DNA of 64,000 nt, from assembly GCA_964612555.1 (NCBI GenBank), contig CAZTBW010000004.1, positions 182,748 through 246,747 of the forward strand. Reading direction: 5' to 3'. This stretch comes from DAOLCO01 sp964612555. Lineage in GTDB: Bacteria > Bdellovibrionota_C > UBA2361 > SZUA-149 > DAOLCO01. The translations under genes were made by a program, and so were the position numbers. The number at the start of each line of letters is the position of its first letter. Positions within the stretch are counted from its first letter, which is position 1. The notes beneath the pieces were generated by a model. That model was not told the origin of the DNA, did not search any database, and saw only the letters and a list, made by a program, of their open reading frames with translations. This document shows positions 8,885 to 17,673 of the stretch, piece by piece.

Positions 8885-10034
8885 AAAAAGAATTATCACA
8901 AGAGCAAGAATCTTCCTTATCCGACTGCTGCGGGGACCTTGGATAAACACCCTTGAGTCGTACCTGCTTGGGGAGTTCTTTTCCGTGCTTTTTCTTTGTC
9001 TCCTTGCATCAAGCGGGCTTTTTCTCGTATTTGACACATTTGAGCGCTTTAAAACCTTCCTTTCCCATAATGTTTCTTTTTTCACGGCAGCAAGCTACCT
9101 TTTATTTAAAATACCCCTCATTTTACAATTAATGATTCCAATTGCTGCGCTCGTTGCCACCTTGATCAGTATAGGAAGGCTTTCTCAAAAAAGTGAAATA
9201 ACCGCGATGCGTTCATGCGGCATGAGTATCACCAGCATTGCACGTCCCATCCTGCTCTCTTCACTGCTTCTTTCCGGAGTGATGTTTCTGAATGGAGAAT
9301 TCCTGCTTCCCGTTGCCACTGAACGAGTGGAAGAAATTCTTCAGTTTGACATAAAACAGAAACATTTATCCGGTTCTTTTAACAGAACAAACTTCTGGTA
9401 TCGGGAGGACAATACATTCATAAATGTAGGCTTTTATGATGCTCCTCAGCAGAAAATCGAAAGTGTTACCACTCTCTCCTTTGATAAAGAGTTCAAACTG
9501 GACAGAAGGATTGACGCTCAAAGGGGTCACTGGCATGGGCATCTCCTTGGATGGACTCTTGATGAAGCAATAGAGTCGGGACCTATTCATTCCGAGTACA
9601 ATACCTTGATTCATTTTGGAAGAATTCCTTTTGTAACATCAAAATCTCCCAACGACCTGTATGATCTGCAACGCTCCGCTGAAACTTTCACCTACAAGGA
9701 ATTAAAACGCTACATCAAAAAACTCGAAGAAGAGGGAGTCCCGGTAAGTAAATACAAAGTTGATCTTGCATCAAAAATCTCCTTTCCATTTGTTTGTGTC
9801 ATAGCAACTCTGGTTGGACTACCCTTTGCCTTTACTCCCGCACGTTCAGGCTCCCTCACTATCAGTTTTATTGGAGGAGTAAGTATCGGATTTGGTTATT
9901 ACGTCACCCATGCGATTTTTTCATCCTTTGCCGCTGCCGGCTTCATACCAATTCTACTCGGTGCCTGGTCTGCTAATGTTCTTCTTGGAGCAATCGGTTT
10001 ATACCTTCTTGGAGGAGCCGAGTTTAAACACTAA
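8874..10034 (+). CDS. lptG: LPS export permease LptG
   Basis: The 386-residue partner of LptF in the LptB2FG transporter. It starts at GTG inside the 3' end of lptF. It shows the same layout: helices from NTLESYLLGEFFSVLFLCLLASSGLFLVF, the coupling motif GRLSQKSEITAMRSCGMS, a periplasmic jellyroll, and a C-terminal membrane block (SFPFVCVIATLVGLPFAF). The SFIGGVSIGFGYYVTHAIFSS segment is typical of the family. It ends the rpsU-lptF-lptG run. No lptB or lptA is in the window. Confidence 0.92.
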   Translation: MALKKRIITRARIFLIRLLRGPWINTLESYLLGEFFSVLFLCLLASSGLFLVFDTFERFKTFLSHNVSFFTAASYLLFKIPLILQLMIPIAALVATLISIGRLSQKSEITAMRSCGMSITSIARPILLSSLLLSGVMFLNGEFLLPVATERVEEILQFDIKQKHLSGSFNRTNFWYREDNTFINVGFYDAPQQKIESVTTLSFDKEFKLDRRIDAQRGHWHGHLLGWTLDEAIESGPIHSEYNTLIHFGRIPFVTSKSPNDLYDLQRSAETFTYKELKRYIKKLEEEGVPVSKYKVDLASKISFPFVCVIATLVGLPFAFTPARSGSLTISFIGGVSIGFGYYVTHAIFSSFAAAGFIPILLGAWSANVLLGAIGLYLLGGAEFKH

Positions 10035-10242
10035 CTCATTGAAACTTAATTACATTTTTCTTTTTTAAGTCATTTCTTAAAATTTCATGTAATAATTCCT
10101 GAGTAGTCCAAACGAACCTTTTCAAATTCCTGGTCGGGTAGAGAAAGAGCGTAAATCAACCTGTTAAGTGCACTCTTTTTGCAGTGTGGTTATCTGGTTG
10201 GTTTATGGTGGGGGTTTTTTGTTTTTTTTTGAAAGGGCTGAC

Positions 10243-10620
10243 ATGACATTTTATCTTATAACGGGCATCTGTCTGACCTGGGCACTGCTCGCATTCTTTG
10301 CTTATCCCTTTTTTGCGATGAGCAACGTAAAGAGACAATTAGGACGACCTACGAACAACGCAAAAAAAGGATATAATTGTTCGTATCATTTTATTGATGG
10401 CGGGGGGATATACATATATCCATGCAAAGGAGTTGAATACAACGAATACTACAGGATGGACGAAGATGAACATCTCATTGTCTTTCTGATGGAAAATGGG
10501 AAGGTCGTCGATCATTTCACAGGAAAGGGACTCGGCTTAACCTTAGAGGACGACACTTGGCGTTACTTAAAAACTGAGGTTGAAAAAGGATGGGCACGTG
10601 AAACATGTCACTTTCTGTGA
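10243..10620 (+). CDS. Hypothetical small membrane-anchored protein
   Basis: An unrecognised protein of about 125 residues. The ATG at 10243 is preferred because GAAAGGG lies 5 nt upstream. The longer frame from 10168 begins with GTG and crosses an unlikely T-run. Residues 2-25 form one membrane helix (FYLITGICLTWALLAFFAYPFF). The rest is a soluble alpha/beta-looking domain with CSYHFIDGGGIYIYPC and a charged acidic stretch (DEDEHLIVFL). It stands alone between lptG and the inverted repeat before the kinase gene. Confidence 0.6.
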   Translation: MTFYLITGICLTWALLAFFAYPFFAMSNVKRQLGRPTNNAKKGYNCSYHFIDGGGIYIYPCKGVEYNEYYRMDEDEHLIVFLMENGKVVDHFTGKGLGLTLEDDTWRYLKTEVEKGWARETCHFL

Positions 10621-10927
10621 ATCCCGTGTGGTAAATCACTAATTGTTTTTTTTGAGGGTTGTACCTATTTACATAAACCAACCCTCTTTCTTTATTTAAA
10701 ATATTCACAAGCTTGTTTTTTACGCCTGTCATACATACTTATTTCAGCTTCAGGTCTGATATGCCAGGAGTGGAGTGGCGGGGAAAAGAAGAGGGGCAGG
10801 GAGTGGCTTTTGTCGAACTCAAGCGGACTGAACGCATGGGTATTAACACGCGAACCTGACTTATGCAGCGTGAGGGAGCCATTCGACAAAAGGCACTCCC
10901 TGCCCCTCTTCTTGGTGGGTAGAGTGA
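10621..10927. other. Intergenic stretch containing a large foldback
   Basis: This 307-nt stretch has no convincing gene. An open frame on the minus strand at 10692-10889 crosses the inverted repeat and resembles nothing. The main content is the 128-nt foldback at 10786-10913. The first half is AT-rich and featureless apart from a T-run near 10645. Confidence 0.6.
10786..10913. repeat. Long inverted repeat (two 32-nt arms, 64-nt spacer)
   Basis: The left arm (10786-10817) begins AAGAAGAGGGGCAGGGAGTG. The right arm (10882-10913) ends CACTCCCTGCCCCTCTTCTT. The arms are reverse complements over 32 nt with one mismatch. The 64-nt spacer contains no clear gene. The GC-rich arms stand out from the AT-rich surroundings. 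No T-run follows, so it is not a plain terminator. It ends 14 nt before the longest start of the kinase gene. It could be a MITE-like element, a structured leader or a small RNA. Confidence 0.75.
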
Positions 10928-12823
10928 ATGGTATCAGGAGTAAGAAAAAACCCCAATAAAAACAACTTGATACTCACCCCTCCTTTCTCCTCAAGTACCC
11001 TATCCTCAATGACGATTCATATTGGTAACCTGATAATCTCTAAAGTCACCAAAATGAATAGAAATTCTGACTCCAACACATCGGCTTCAAACGACACCAG
11101 TGGTCAGCGTATTGCCGTGTTTCAGGAGCTGACACGACTCAGTGCATCTAACGCCTCCACCCAGAGAATATTTGAAGTTCTGGCAAAGGATGCGGGGTTC
11201 AGAACCGGAGCACAAGGGGCAATCACCCTTCGCTCATGTGAAAACGAAGATACTTTTTTAATACAGGGAGTTTTTGGTCTTCCAAAACAAAAACTCCCCG
11301 GAGAAATTTCCGGAAAAGACTCTCAAATAGTTCGTGCAATTGCCCTCGGTACCACCATTTCCGTTCCCGACCTCAAAACATCAAAAGACAGCTCACTTGA
11401 ATTTTTAAGCTCACTCGGTATGCAATCAGTTCATATTGCACCACTTAGTTTACGAGATGAAAATTACGGTGCGCTCCTTCTTCTTTATAAAAATGCAACC
11501 GACCTCTCACCTGAAAAGATGCAGCTCCTTCTGGACATGGTACAAGGTGGCTCTATTGCAATTGCGGGAGCACTCGCGCGAGATGCCCTTTCCAACTACA
11601 CACACAAACTGGAATCTCTCGTACAGGAACGAACCGCCGATCTTGCGATTCAGACGGCACGTGCAGATGAGGCAAATCAGGCAAAAAGCCAGTTCGTTGC
11701 AAACATGAGTCACGAACTGAGAAGCCCCCTTACTGCAATTGTTGGATTTTCAAGTGCACTTTCGGAAGGATTATTTGGTGAACTGAATCAAGAACAACTC
11801 GACGCACTGCAATCCGTTATGAATGCTACAGAGCACCTGAAGGATTTGATTAATGACGTACTTGATATGGCTCGGGTAGAGTCCGGCAAGGAAGAGGCAA
11901 AACCAAGCAAAATTGCTCTGTATGAGGTTATCTCTCAAATTCAAAAACTGATGATGCAAACTGCTGCGGGGAAAAACATAAAAATTGAAACACCGACTCT
12001 TGGTGATACTAAAGAGACTTTTATCTGGGCTGACAGCAGACACATCAGACAGATTCTCATTAACATAATATCAAACGGCATCAAATACACTCCACCCGGT
12101 GGTACTATCAGTATTTCAACCGAACCTCTTGCCGATAAAATAAAAATTTCTGTTTCAGATACCGGGGTGGGAATTCCCACAAATGATCGAAGCAAGGTTT
12201 TTCAGGAGTTTTCAAGGCTTGATGATGAATACTCCACACAACAAGTTGGAACCGGGCTGGGTTTAAACCTGACCAAACGTCTAATCGAACTTAATGGTGG
12301 CAGCATTGATTTTACAAGTGAGGTTGGCAAGGGTACCACTTTTTTCTTTATGATACCTCTGTTTTCTGAATCAAAAGAGGCTGTGGTAATAGACTATGAG
12401 GCGACTACGGCTCCGGAAAAGAATACTGCTTTTGTAAAGCTCGACGGACTCTCAATACTTGTCCTTGAAGATGATGAAGCTACAAGGAACCTGATCGGGT
12501 CATTGCTGCAAAAGGTCGGGGCGGATGTAGTGCTTTCTGAATCAAATGCGCAGGCACTGGATTTGATCACAGAGCGGCATTTTGATGCGGTACTGGTAGA
12601 CCTCGCCTTACGAGGTGAATCAGGAGCGGACTTCATATCAAAGCTACGAGAATTCAATGAAGACATCCCGGTACTGGTGGTAAGCGGTTGTGTGTTTGAT
12701 AATGATAAAAAACTGGCGATAGAATGTGGTGCCAATTTCTTTCTGGGAAAACCCTTCAGCCCACATGAACTTATTAACAGAATACGAGAAGAAACAATCG
12801 AACAGGTACTGCGCACATCATGA
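10928..12823 (+). CDS. Hybrid sensor histidine kinase (GAF - HisKA - HATPase - REC)
   Basis: A cytoplasmic hybrid kinase of up to 631 residues. A GAF-type sensor spans about 60-215 and a coiled coil about 222-255. HisKA has phospho-acceptor H262 in NMSHELRSPL. The ATPase has an N-box Asn in SNGIKYTPP, DTGVGIP at 411-417 and GTGLGL at 441-446. A C-terminal receiver has EDDE at 514-517, acceptor D558 and K608. There is no membrane segment. The longest frame is shown, but a start at 11054 (MNRNSDSN) is plausible because the first 42 residues look non-domain. Its stop overlaps the next start in ATGA. Confidence 0.9.
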   Translation: MVSGVRKNPNKNNLILTPPFSSSTLSSMTIHIGNLIISKVTKMNRNSDSNTSASNDTSGQRIAVFQELTRLSASNASTQRIFEVLAKDAGFRTGAQGAITLRSCENEDTFLIQGVFGLPKQKLPGEISGKDSQIVRAIALGTTISVPDLKTSKDSSLEFLSSLGMQSVHIAPLSLRDENYGALLLLYKNATDLSPEKMQLLLDMVQGGSIAIAGALARDALSNYTHKLESLVQERTADLAIQTARADEANQAKSQFVANMSHELRSPLTAIVGFSSALSEGLFGELNQEQLDALQSVMNATEHLKDLINDVLDMARVESGKEEAKPSKIALYEVISQIQKLMMQTAAGKNIKIETPTLGDTKETFIWADSRHIRQILINIISNGIKYTPPGGTISISTEPLADKIKISVSDTGVGIPTNDRSKVFQEFSRLDDEYSTQQVGTGLGLNLTKRLIELNGGSIDFTSEVGKGTTFFFMIPLFSESKEAVVIDYEATTAPEKNTAFVKLDGLSILVLEDDEATRNLIGSLLQKVGADVVLSESNAQALDLITERHFDAVLVDLALRGESGADFISKLREFNEDIPVLVVSGCVFDNDKKLAIECGANFFLGKPFSPHELINRIREETIEQVLRTS

Positions 12824-14259
12824 GCACTTCAGACCCCATTCTATCAAGACTACAGGCGGCACTTAATGCTGATGGAGATTTCCCAACCCGGGCAAAGGTA
12901 ATTACCGAGATACGAGAGCTTACAGAAAATCCACTTACACCATTAGACCGGGTAGTTGACACCATTCTCTCCGAACCTTCTCTGGCAACGAGAATTCTTC
13001 ATATTGTTAACTCGGTTTACTACTCACGAGCGCAACCGATAGAAAGTCTTTCACAGGCAGTGGTTCATATTGGGCTTAAGAGTATATACAACTTATGTGC
13101 GAATTTTGTGGTACTTCAACGATTCACCCCGCTGGTGAAAAAGGGAGGAGCCTTTTATAATTCGTTTATGCTCTCAATGATAAGTTCATATATGGCATCA
13201 TTTCTGGATGGAGCTTCCAAAAAAAATGACAAGGAAGAAGAGGGATATTTATCCGGAAGCCTGTTCACCATAGGTCCTTTACTTTTGGGATATTATTTTC
13301 CAAAACTGTTTACCGATGCGGAAAAAAGGGCGGAACGAAAGAGAATATCTCTTTATAAAAGCATAGAAGAGTTATTGGGAGTTCCTGCGGTGAGGGTCAG
13401 TATTGAAGTGGTTGATTCTCTTGCCATTCCTTTGTTCTACAAGGATATTCTCTCCGACGCATTCATGCTTTATACCAGTAAGGAAGCCAGAAAAAGTTTT
13501 TCCGGCAGAGCCTCTTCACGTTCTGTTTGTGCAGCAACTCTCCTTGCTGAATTAATCCTTGATAATCCTGATCTCTCGACACTTCAAGCCGGAATTGCAG
13601 AAATTACAAATGATTTTGATTACGACCTGGAATTGGTTCAGAAAGGCTTAAAGAACCTTCCTGTAATTGCTGAACAACAATCAAGTCTGCTTGGAATTCA
13701 TACTATTGAACTTCCAACGACGCTGATGAAGTATATTAAAGGAGAAAAAATTCAGAACTCCGATACTCTTCCCGGACAGGACGAGAATAACCCCCTTACC
13801 CCTTATCTGGAACAATTGGAACAGGCGATACAGGAGAGTGAGACACTGGCTTCTGTGATTGCAACTGTGATGGAGGCGCTTGCATTTGCTCTTGAGTTTG
13901 AGCGCATAGTCTATCTTGAAGCGGACATGGAGGGAAAACATCTTTCCGGGAAACTCGGTCTTGGGGAAAAACTTGATTCATACGAAAACCTGACTCAGGC
14001 ACTGCCGGACAATCCTTTTTCTGAAGAAGTTCATATCAAATCATACAAGAATAAATCAGTTGAAACCTCTGGAATACCTTTATTCGATGATGGATGGCCC
14101 TTTGTTGCAATGCCTATCGGATATGAGAACAGAATATTGGGGGTGATCTATGCAGATCAGGTCGATACTGAAAAAGGACCCCTTGAAACAAGTGAAACTA
14201 TTGCACTTTCTCTACTTGCAGACATTATGGATAGAGCGATACAAAAAAATCGTATATGA
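12820..14259 (+). CDS. HDOD-domain signalling protein with C-terminal GAF-like domain
   Basis: A 479-residue protein. The N-terminal half (about 20-230) is an HDOD domain, recognisable from ILSEPSLATRILHIVNSVYYS, then the helix QAVVHIGLKSIYNLC. These are hallmarks of this catalytically inactive HD-like fold. The C-terminal part (about 325-475) resembles a GAF domain (VIATVMEALAFALEFERIVYL, then PFVAMPIGYENRILGVIYAD). The start overlaps the kinase stop by 4 nt, implying coupled translation and a shared pathway. HDOD proteins commonly link two-component signalling to motility, cyclic-di-GMP or stress responses. The output here is unknown. Confidence 0.88.
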   Translation: MSTSDPILSRLQAALNADGDFPTRAKVITEIRELTENPLTPLDRVVDTILSEPSLATRILHIVNSVYYSRAQPIESLSQAVVHIGLKSIYNLCANFVVLQRFTPLVKKGGAFYNSFMLSMISSYMASFLDGASKKNDKEEEGYLSGSLFTIGPLLLGYYFPKLFTDAEKRAERKRISLYKSIEELLGVPAVRVSIEVVDSLAIPLFYKDILSDAFMLYTSKEARKSFSGRASSRSVCAATLLAELILDNPDLSTLQAGIAEITNDFDYDLELVQKGLKNLPVIAEQQSSLLGIHTIELPTTLMKYIKGEKIQNSDTLPGQDENNPLTPYLEQLEQAIQESETLASVIATVMEALAFALEFERIVYLEADMEGKHLSGKLGLGEKLDSYENLTQALPDNPFSEEVHIKSYKNKSVETSGIPLFDDGWPFVAMPIGYENRILGVIYADQVDTEKGPLETSETIALSLLADIMDRAIQKNRI

Positions 14260-14318
14260 TTGTTCCGATTTAATGATATCCATAGTAAACGTCTAAACTC
14301 AATAAATATAAATTTTAT

Positions 14319-15452
14319 ATGATTTTCAATATATCAAAAGCCCTGTTTTTAGTTTTTATGTGTTCGACTTTTTTTGCCTGTGCTGAAAAGGACAAAGATT
14401 CGGACGGTTCGGGTGGTTCCACTGCGGACATGAATATTGAGATTGAAGCGAGTACTGATTCTCAGGGACGCGCCACTATTTCTTTTCTCTCCGGTGAAGT
14501 TAATAAAATAGCCGTTACTGCAAACACTGATGATAATTCGACCATACGTTTTACCAGAGCACAGTCCGGCTCAAACAATTATCTTACCTCAGGTGGTCAA
14601 TCCGTTTCTCTTTCAAACCAGTTTTTCAGATCCGGTAATACCGTATCCATTCCTTCCCGAATATCCGACCCTGTCCCTGAAGCGCACAGCAGATTTGAGA
14701 TTGGAGTAGAAGTGAAAAGTGAGGGGGGAAACAGCAGACCTGTTGTTTTTAGTATTACCTCTCGTAATGATAACAGTCTCCGATCCGGTTCTCTTCAAAT
14801 GAATATTTTTCATGTTGGTGAAGTGGCAGTCGAGGAGAACACAAGAAGCGCCGTACAGGAAGCGCTTCAGGAAACAAGACGAATTTTTTCTTCCGCTGCG
14901 GGAATTTCTTTAAAGATAGAGGAGTTTGATATTTCAGGACCCATCTCTCTTCCTCTCCCCTCTGATGGAGACCGACTGTATCTGGACGCATCAAGAAAGG
15001 CTCCCAGTCCTTCTGTAAATGTATTTATTGGTGGTGATATAGGCAGTGAATCCCCCGGGGCGGTTCTTGGTATTGCCGCGGGTATCCCCGGTCCTCCAAT
15101 GCCTTCCAGAAAAAGTGCTGTTGCGGTCAGTATATTTGCTTCAGCGGGAAGCAGTGGAAGATTTGATGCTGAAGACATACGACTTCTTGGGGAAACGATT
15201 GCTCATGAGAGCGCTCACCAGATGGGTTTATTTCATCCGGTTGATTTTTCGGGTTCGGTGGTAGCTGCAACTGACCCACTGGATGACACTGAGACATGCT
15301 CTTTCTTCACTGAATGTGTAAACAAGGACTCTCTGGTTAGAAATCTTATGTTTCCAAATCCGGTGAGTAACTCTTCCGGTAGCCTGATTCCGCAGAATCA
15401 GTTATCAGAAGGACAAAAGGGTGTCTTAAACCGATATGTTGCGGTAGATTAA
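14319..15452 (+). CDS. Lipoprotein with metzincin zinc-protease motif
   Basis: A 377-residue lipoprotein precursor (lipobox FFAC, lipidated C21) followed by an acidic Gly/Ser linker. Residues about 35-165 look like a beta-rich domain. Residues 296-306 read HESAHQMGLFH, which fits the extended metzincin zinc site HExxHxxGxxH. M344 in NLMFP is a candidate Met-turn. Two Cys (C327 and C333) lie between zinc site and Met-turn. A surface-anchored metalloprotease is therefore likely. The substrate is unknown, and overall family membership beyond the motif cannot be judged from sequence alone. Confidence 0.75.
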   Translation: MIFNISKALFLVFMCSTFFACAEKDKDSDGSGGSTADMNIEIEASTDSQGRATISFLSGEVNKIAVTANTDDNSTIRFTRAQSGSNNYLTSGGQSVSLSNQFFRSGNTVSIPSRISDPVPEAHSRFEIGVEVKSEGGNSRPVVFSITSRNDNSLRSGSLQMNIFHVGEVAVEENTRSAVQEALQETRRIFSSAAGISLKIEEFDISGPISLPLPSDGDRLYLDASRKAPSPSVNVFIGGDIGSESPGAVLGIAAGIPGPPMPSRKSAVAVSIFASAGSSGRFDAEDIRLLGETIAHESAHQMGLFHPVDFSGSVVAATDPLDDTETCSFFTECVNKDSLVRNLMFPNPVSNSSGSLIPQNQLSEGQKGVLNRYVAVD

Positions 15453-15514
15453 GGTTTCTCAATATAATACTAGCAGATATTTACAAGTGATTCGCGAAGA
15501 GGATTTTTTAACTC

Positions 15515-16153
15515 GTGATAACAGATTTAACGAGCCTCATCAGCTCAGAAAATAGCATTTTACTGCACTGGATAATTTTCATCTCTCTCATACTCGGAGG
15601 CTTCGGCTTTCCCATCCCTGAAGATGTCCCCCTGATTATTGCCGGTGTAGTTGCCGCAAATGGAGCAGTACCCCTGACCAGCATCGCAGCGGTGTGTTAT
15701 CTGGGTGTGGTATTAGCTGATTTAATGATTTACGGAGTTGGATATAAATTTGGTCCAAGGCTTCTTGCATATGGCACCAGATCCCCCTTTCTTCCTTCTG
15801 TCACCCAGGAGCGGGTTGAAAAAGTGCGCGAGGGGCTTAGAAGAAAAAGATTTCTATATATCTTCCTTGGTCGACATCTCTTTCCCCTAAGGAGTGTAAC
15901 ATTCCTGACCGCAGGCGCCTTACGAATCCCCTTCCTTGAGTTTCTAATAAGTGACCTCATCGCAGCCCTGATAAGCGTTGCCATCATGGTCAGCATCGGA
16001 TACTTCCTCGGAGAAAACCTCACGCCCGAAGTTCTTAAACACATAGGAAAAGAAATTCACTGGTACGGAGGTCTGACCACAATCCTTGTCATCCTTATTT
16101 TCATCCTGAAATACCTTAGAAAAAAGCGAAAAAAACGGGAGGGTAATCTGTAG
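15515..16153 (+). CDS. DedA-family membrane protein (VTT domain)
   Basis: A 212-residue protein with several membrane helices and the DedA signature region: GGFGFPIPEDVPLIIAGVVAANG, then VVLADLMIYGVGYKFGPR and FLGRHLFPLRSVTFLTAG. DedA proteins of the VTT superfamily act in phospholipid (undecaprenyl phosphate or phosphatidylethanolamine) flipping and envelope integrity. The conserved acidic residues in PEDVP and ADLMIYGVGY and the Arg in GRHLFPLR are present. Translation starts at GTG with GAAGAGGA upstream. Its tail is very basic (RKKRKKREG). It appears monocistronic. Confidence 0.9.
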   Translation: MITDLTSLISSENSILLHWIIFISLILGGFGFPIPEDVPLIIAGVVAANGAVPLTSIAAVCYLGVVLADLMIYGVGYKFGPRLLAYGTRSPFLPSVTQERVEKVREGLRRKRFLYIFLGRHLFPLRSVTFLTAGALRIPFLEFLISDLIAALISVAIMVSIGYFLGENLTPEVLKHIGKEIHWYGGLTTILVILIFILKYLRKKRKKREGNL

Positions 16154-16181
16154 CTTTCAGGTAGAGACTTCACAAAGGATA

Positions 16182-16228
16182 GCCTTATCCGCAAAGATAA
16201 CAAAATCTCTCTTCTTTGCGGATAAAGC
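16182..16228. repeat. Hairpin downstream of the DedA gene
   Basis: TTATCCGCAAAGA (16185-16197) and TCTTTGCGGATAA (16213-16225) are perfect reverse complements with a 15-nt loop. Two further outer pairs follow after one mismatch. No T-run follows. It lies 28 nt after the DedA stop and could shield the mRNA 3' end. It contains ATCCGCA, the heptamer also arrayed at the Fic promoter. Confidence 0.55.
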
Positions 16229-16377
16229 GAAATGAAATTTCATACAAACTAACATACTGATATAAATATATAAATTAAGCCTTTTAATTTCCCGCTGTTT
16301 TAATGGCGCTGGTTTACCAATGATCTTCTCAAAGTCTTTTTAGATGGTTTACATTTATTTTCTATCAGTGATAGCGA

Positions 16378-16668
16378 CTAGGCAAGTCGTTTGCGAATCC
16401 ATTGTGGATTGCGTCTGGCATCAAGAACTGCGATTACCGTCACTACCTCATCAACTACATGATAGTAGATCATATAAGGAAATCGCTTGGATATTGCCCT
16501 GTGAAAACCATCAACTCGTTCGTGGATACCAGCAAAATAGATAAGAGATTCAATATCTGAGATGAGACAACTGCGAAAATAATTCCCAAGCCCTGACAAC
16601 TGGTGCTCGTAAAACCAAAAGCCTTCACTCAAATCCGCTTCAGCATCTGAAGAAACAGTAACAATCAT
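16378..16668 (-). CDS. RelE/ParE-family toxin
   Basis: A 96-residue type II toxin of the ParE branch. It has the N-terminal helix ADLSEGFWFYEHQLSGLGNYF, a central IHERVDGFHRAISKRFPYMIYYHV, and the terminal strand VVTVIAVLDARRNPQWIRKRL. The last two are the R-x-x-h-h-x-R-F-P-Y and DARRxP patterns of this group. Such toxins poison DNA gyrase or cleave ribosome-bound mRNA; which one cannot be told here. Its ATG overlaps the antitoxin stop by 4 nt, the usual coupled order of antitoxin first. Confidence 0.92.
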   Translation of the reverse strand: MIVTVSSDAEADLSEGFWFYEHQLSGLGNYFRSCLISDIESLIYFAGIHERVDGFHRAISKRFPYMIYYHVVDEVVTVIAVLDARRNPQWIRKRLA

Positions 16669-16883
16669 TGCCCAAGCTTGAGCAATCGTGTTTTTACATC
16701 ATCCCATGGTGAAACAGTGGTCTCACCAGATTCCAAACGCCGCTTGCGCTCCTGGAGAACTTCACGGTGCCATTCAGGTGATTGCGGATCTCCGTGCTTG
16801 CTACACAAGTTGTCCCAAATCATCTCCAGTAACCGAACTTTCTCGGCAACGGACATATCATTTAATGGTAGTTCAATGGACAT
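16665..16883 (-). CDS. Addiction-module antitoxin (TIGR02574-type)
   Basis: A 72-residue antitoxin starting MSIELPLNDMSVAEKVRLLEMIWDNL, the conserved head of the putative addiction module component family. The middle (SPEWHREVLQERKRRLESGE) and the ending (SPWDDVKTRL) also fit. The ATG at 16883 is chosen because the family begins there and GGGAAAG lies upstream; the longer frame starts at 16910. The C-terminus would wrap the toxin. It is co-transcribed with the downstream ParE-like toxin. Autoregulation is usual for such pairs, but no clear operator palindrome was seen upstream. Confidence 0.9.
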   Translation of the reverse strand: MSIELPLNDMSVAEKVRLLEMIWDNLCSKHGDPQSPEWHREVLQERKRRLESGETTVSPWDDVKTRLLKLGQ

Positions 16884-17179
16884 ATCAGCTTTCCCGTTTA
16901 TAAGCATCATTTCCTACCAACAACCCTGACAGCCATTCCAGAATAGAACCTGCCAGATGAATCGGTAGTTGTTATAAACAATTCTAGCACAATTTCACTG
17001 AAATTAATAGATTAAACTGAGTACATGCCCCAGGAAATATACAAGAAGTGTAAATACCCTTAAAAACTCCATTTTAAAATAACATGTAATATTAAAATAC
17101 AAATTTAATATTACACAAAAGCACCCTACTTATTGTAACTTTTACAGCTCCTCCGCAAATATGGTGGGGCATATTATAT

Positions 17180-17557
17180 TTAATGCAACGAAAAGGTAAT
17201 CTCGCTACTCATCATTGCGGTAAGTGCTTTACCGAAAGCTTCTCTAAGTGACGGAGCACGGGCTTCTACCAGACCTTCGTCAATGCGAATGACTGCTTCA
17301 TATTCAAGAAGATCGGTGACACCTGCATGGAAGATAAGACCGTTTCTGGATTCGATCTGATTTACTAACTGCTCAACAGTTGGAAGCCAGACGAAAGATT
17401 CGCGTAATTCTGAAGGGGTCAGACCTTGAGGGTCTACAAGAATGGAAATGTGACGATCATTCCCTCTTAGAGATATTTCGTCACCAATCTCGGGATTCCA
17501 TATCAAACCCTTTTGATCGAGCTCGATAGAGATATCTATGTAGTCGAGTCCTTGCAT
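17180..17557 (-). CDS. Hypothetical protein, about 125 residues
   Basis: I do not recognise this protein. The ATG at 17557 is chosen because GGAGG lies 5 nt upstream; the longer frame starts 18 nt earlier. It is probably a soluble alpha/beta protein: a first beta-rich part (YIDISIELDQKGLIWNPEIGDEISL), a middle LRESFVWLPTVEQLVNQIE helix, and an ending YEAVIRIDEGLVEARAPSLREAFGKAL. The last part resembles the strand-helix of small HicB-like or type II-partner folds, but not convincingly. It stands alone, with 269 nt of AT-rich non-coding DNA on one side and queF on the other. Confidence 0.6.
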   Translation of the reverse strand: MQGLDYIDISIELDQKGLIWNPEIGDEISLRGNDRHISILVDPQGLTPSELRESFVWLPTVEQLVNQIESRNGLIFHAGVTDLLEYEAVIRIDEGLVEARAPSLREAFGKALTAMMSSEITFSLH

Positions 17558-17673
17558 ATGCCCTCCAACTATCATTCATCTGAATCTATCCTACTAATTT
17601 AGATGATAAGGGCAAGAATTTTTTTCAGGAATATTCCCGGTATAAAAGAAATACTGCAAACTGAAAGCTCATT

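Noticed and set aside
10692..10889. Open frame of 65 codons on the minus strand across the foldback
   Set aside because: It runs through an inverted repeat, has no ribosome site, and its product has no recognisable domain. The DNA there is better explained by the repeat.
11941..12195. Minus-strand frames inside the kinase gene
   Set aside because: They are shadows of a clear HisKA/HATPase coding region.
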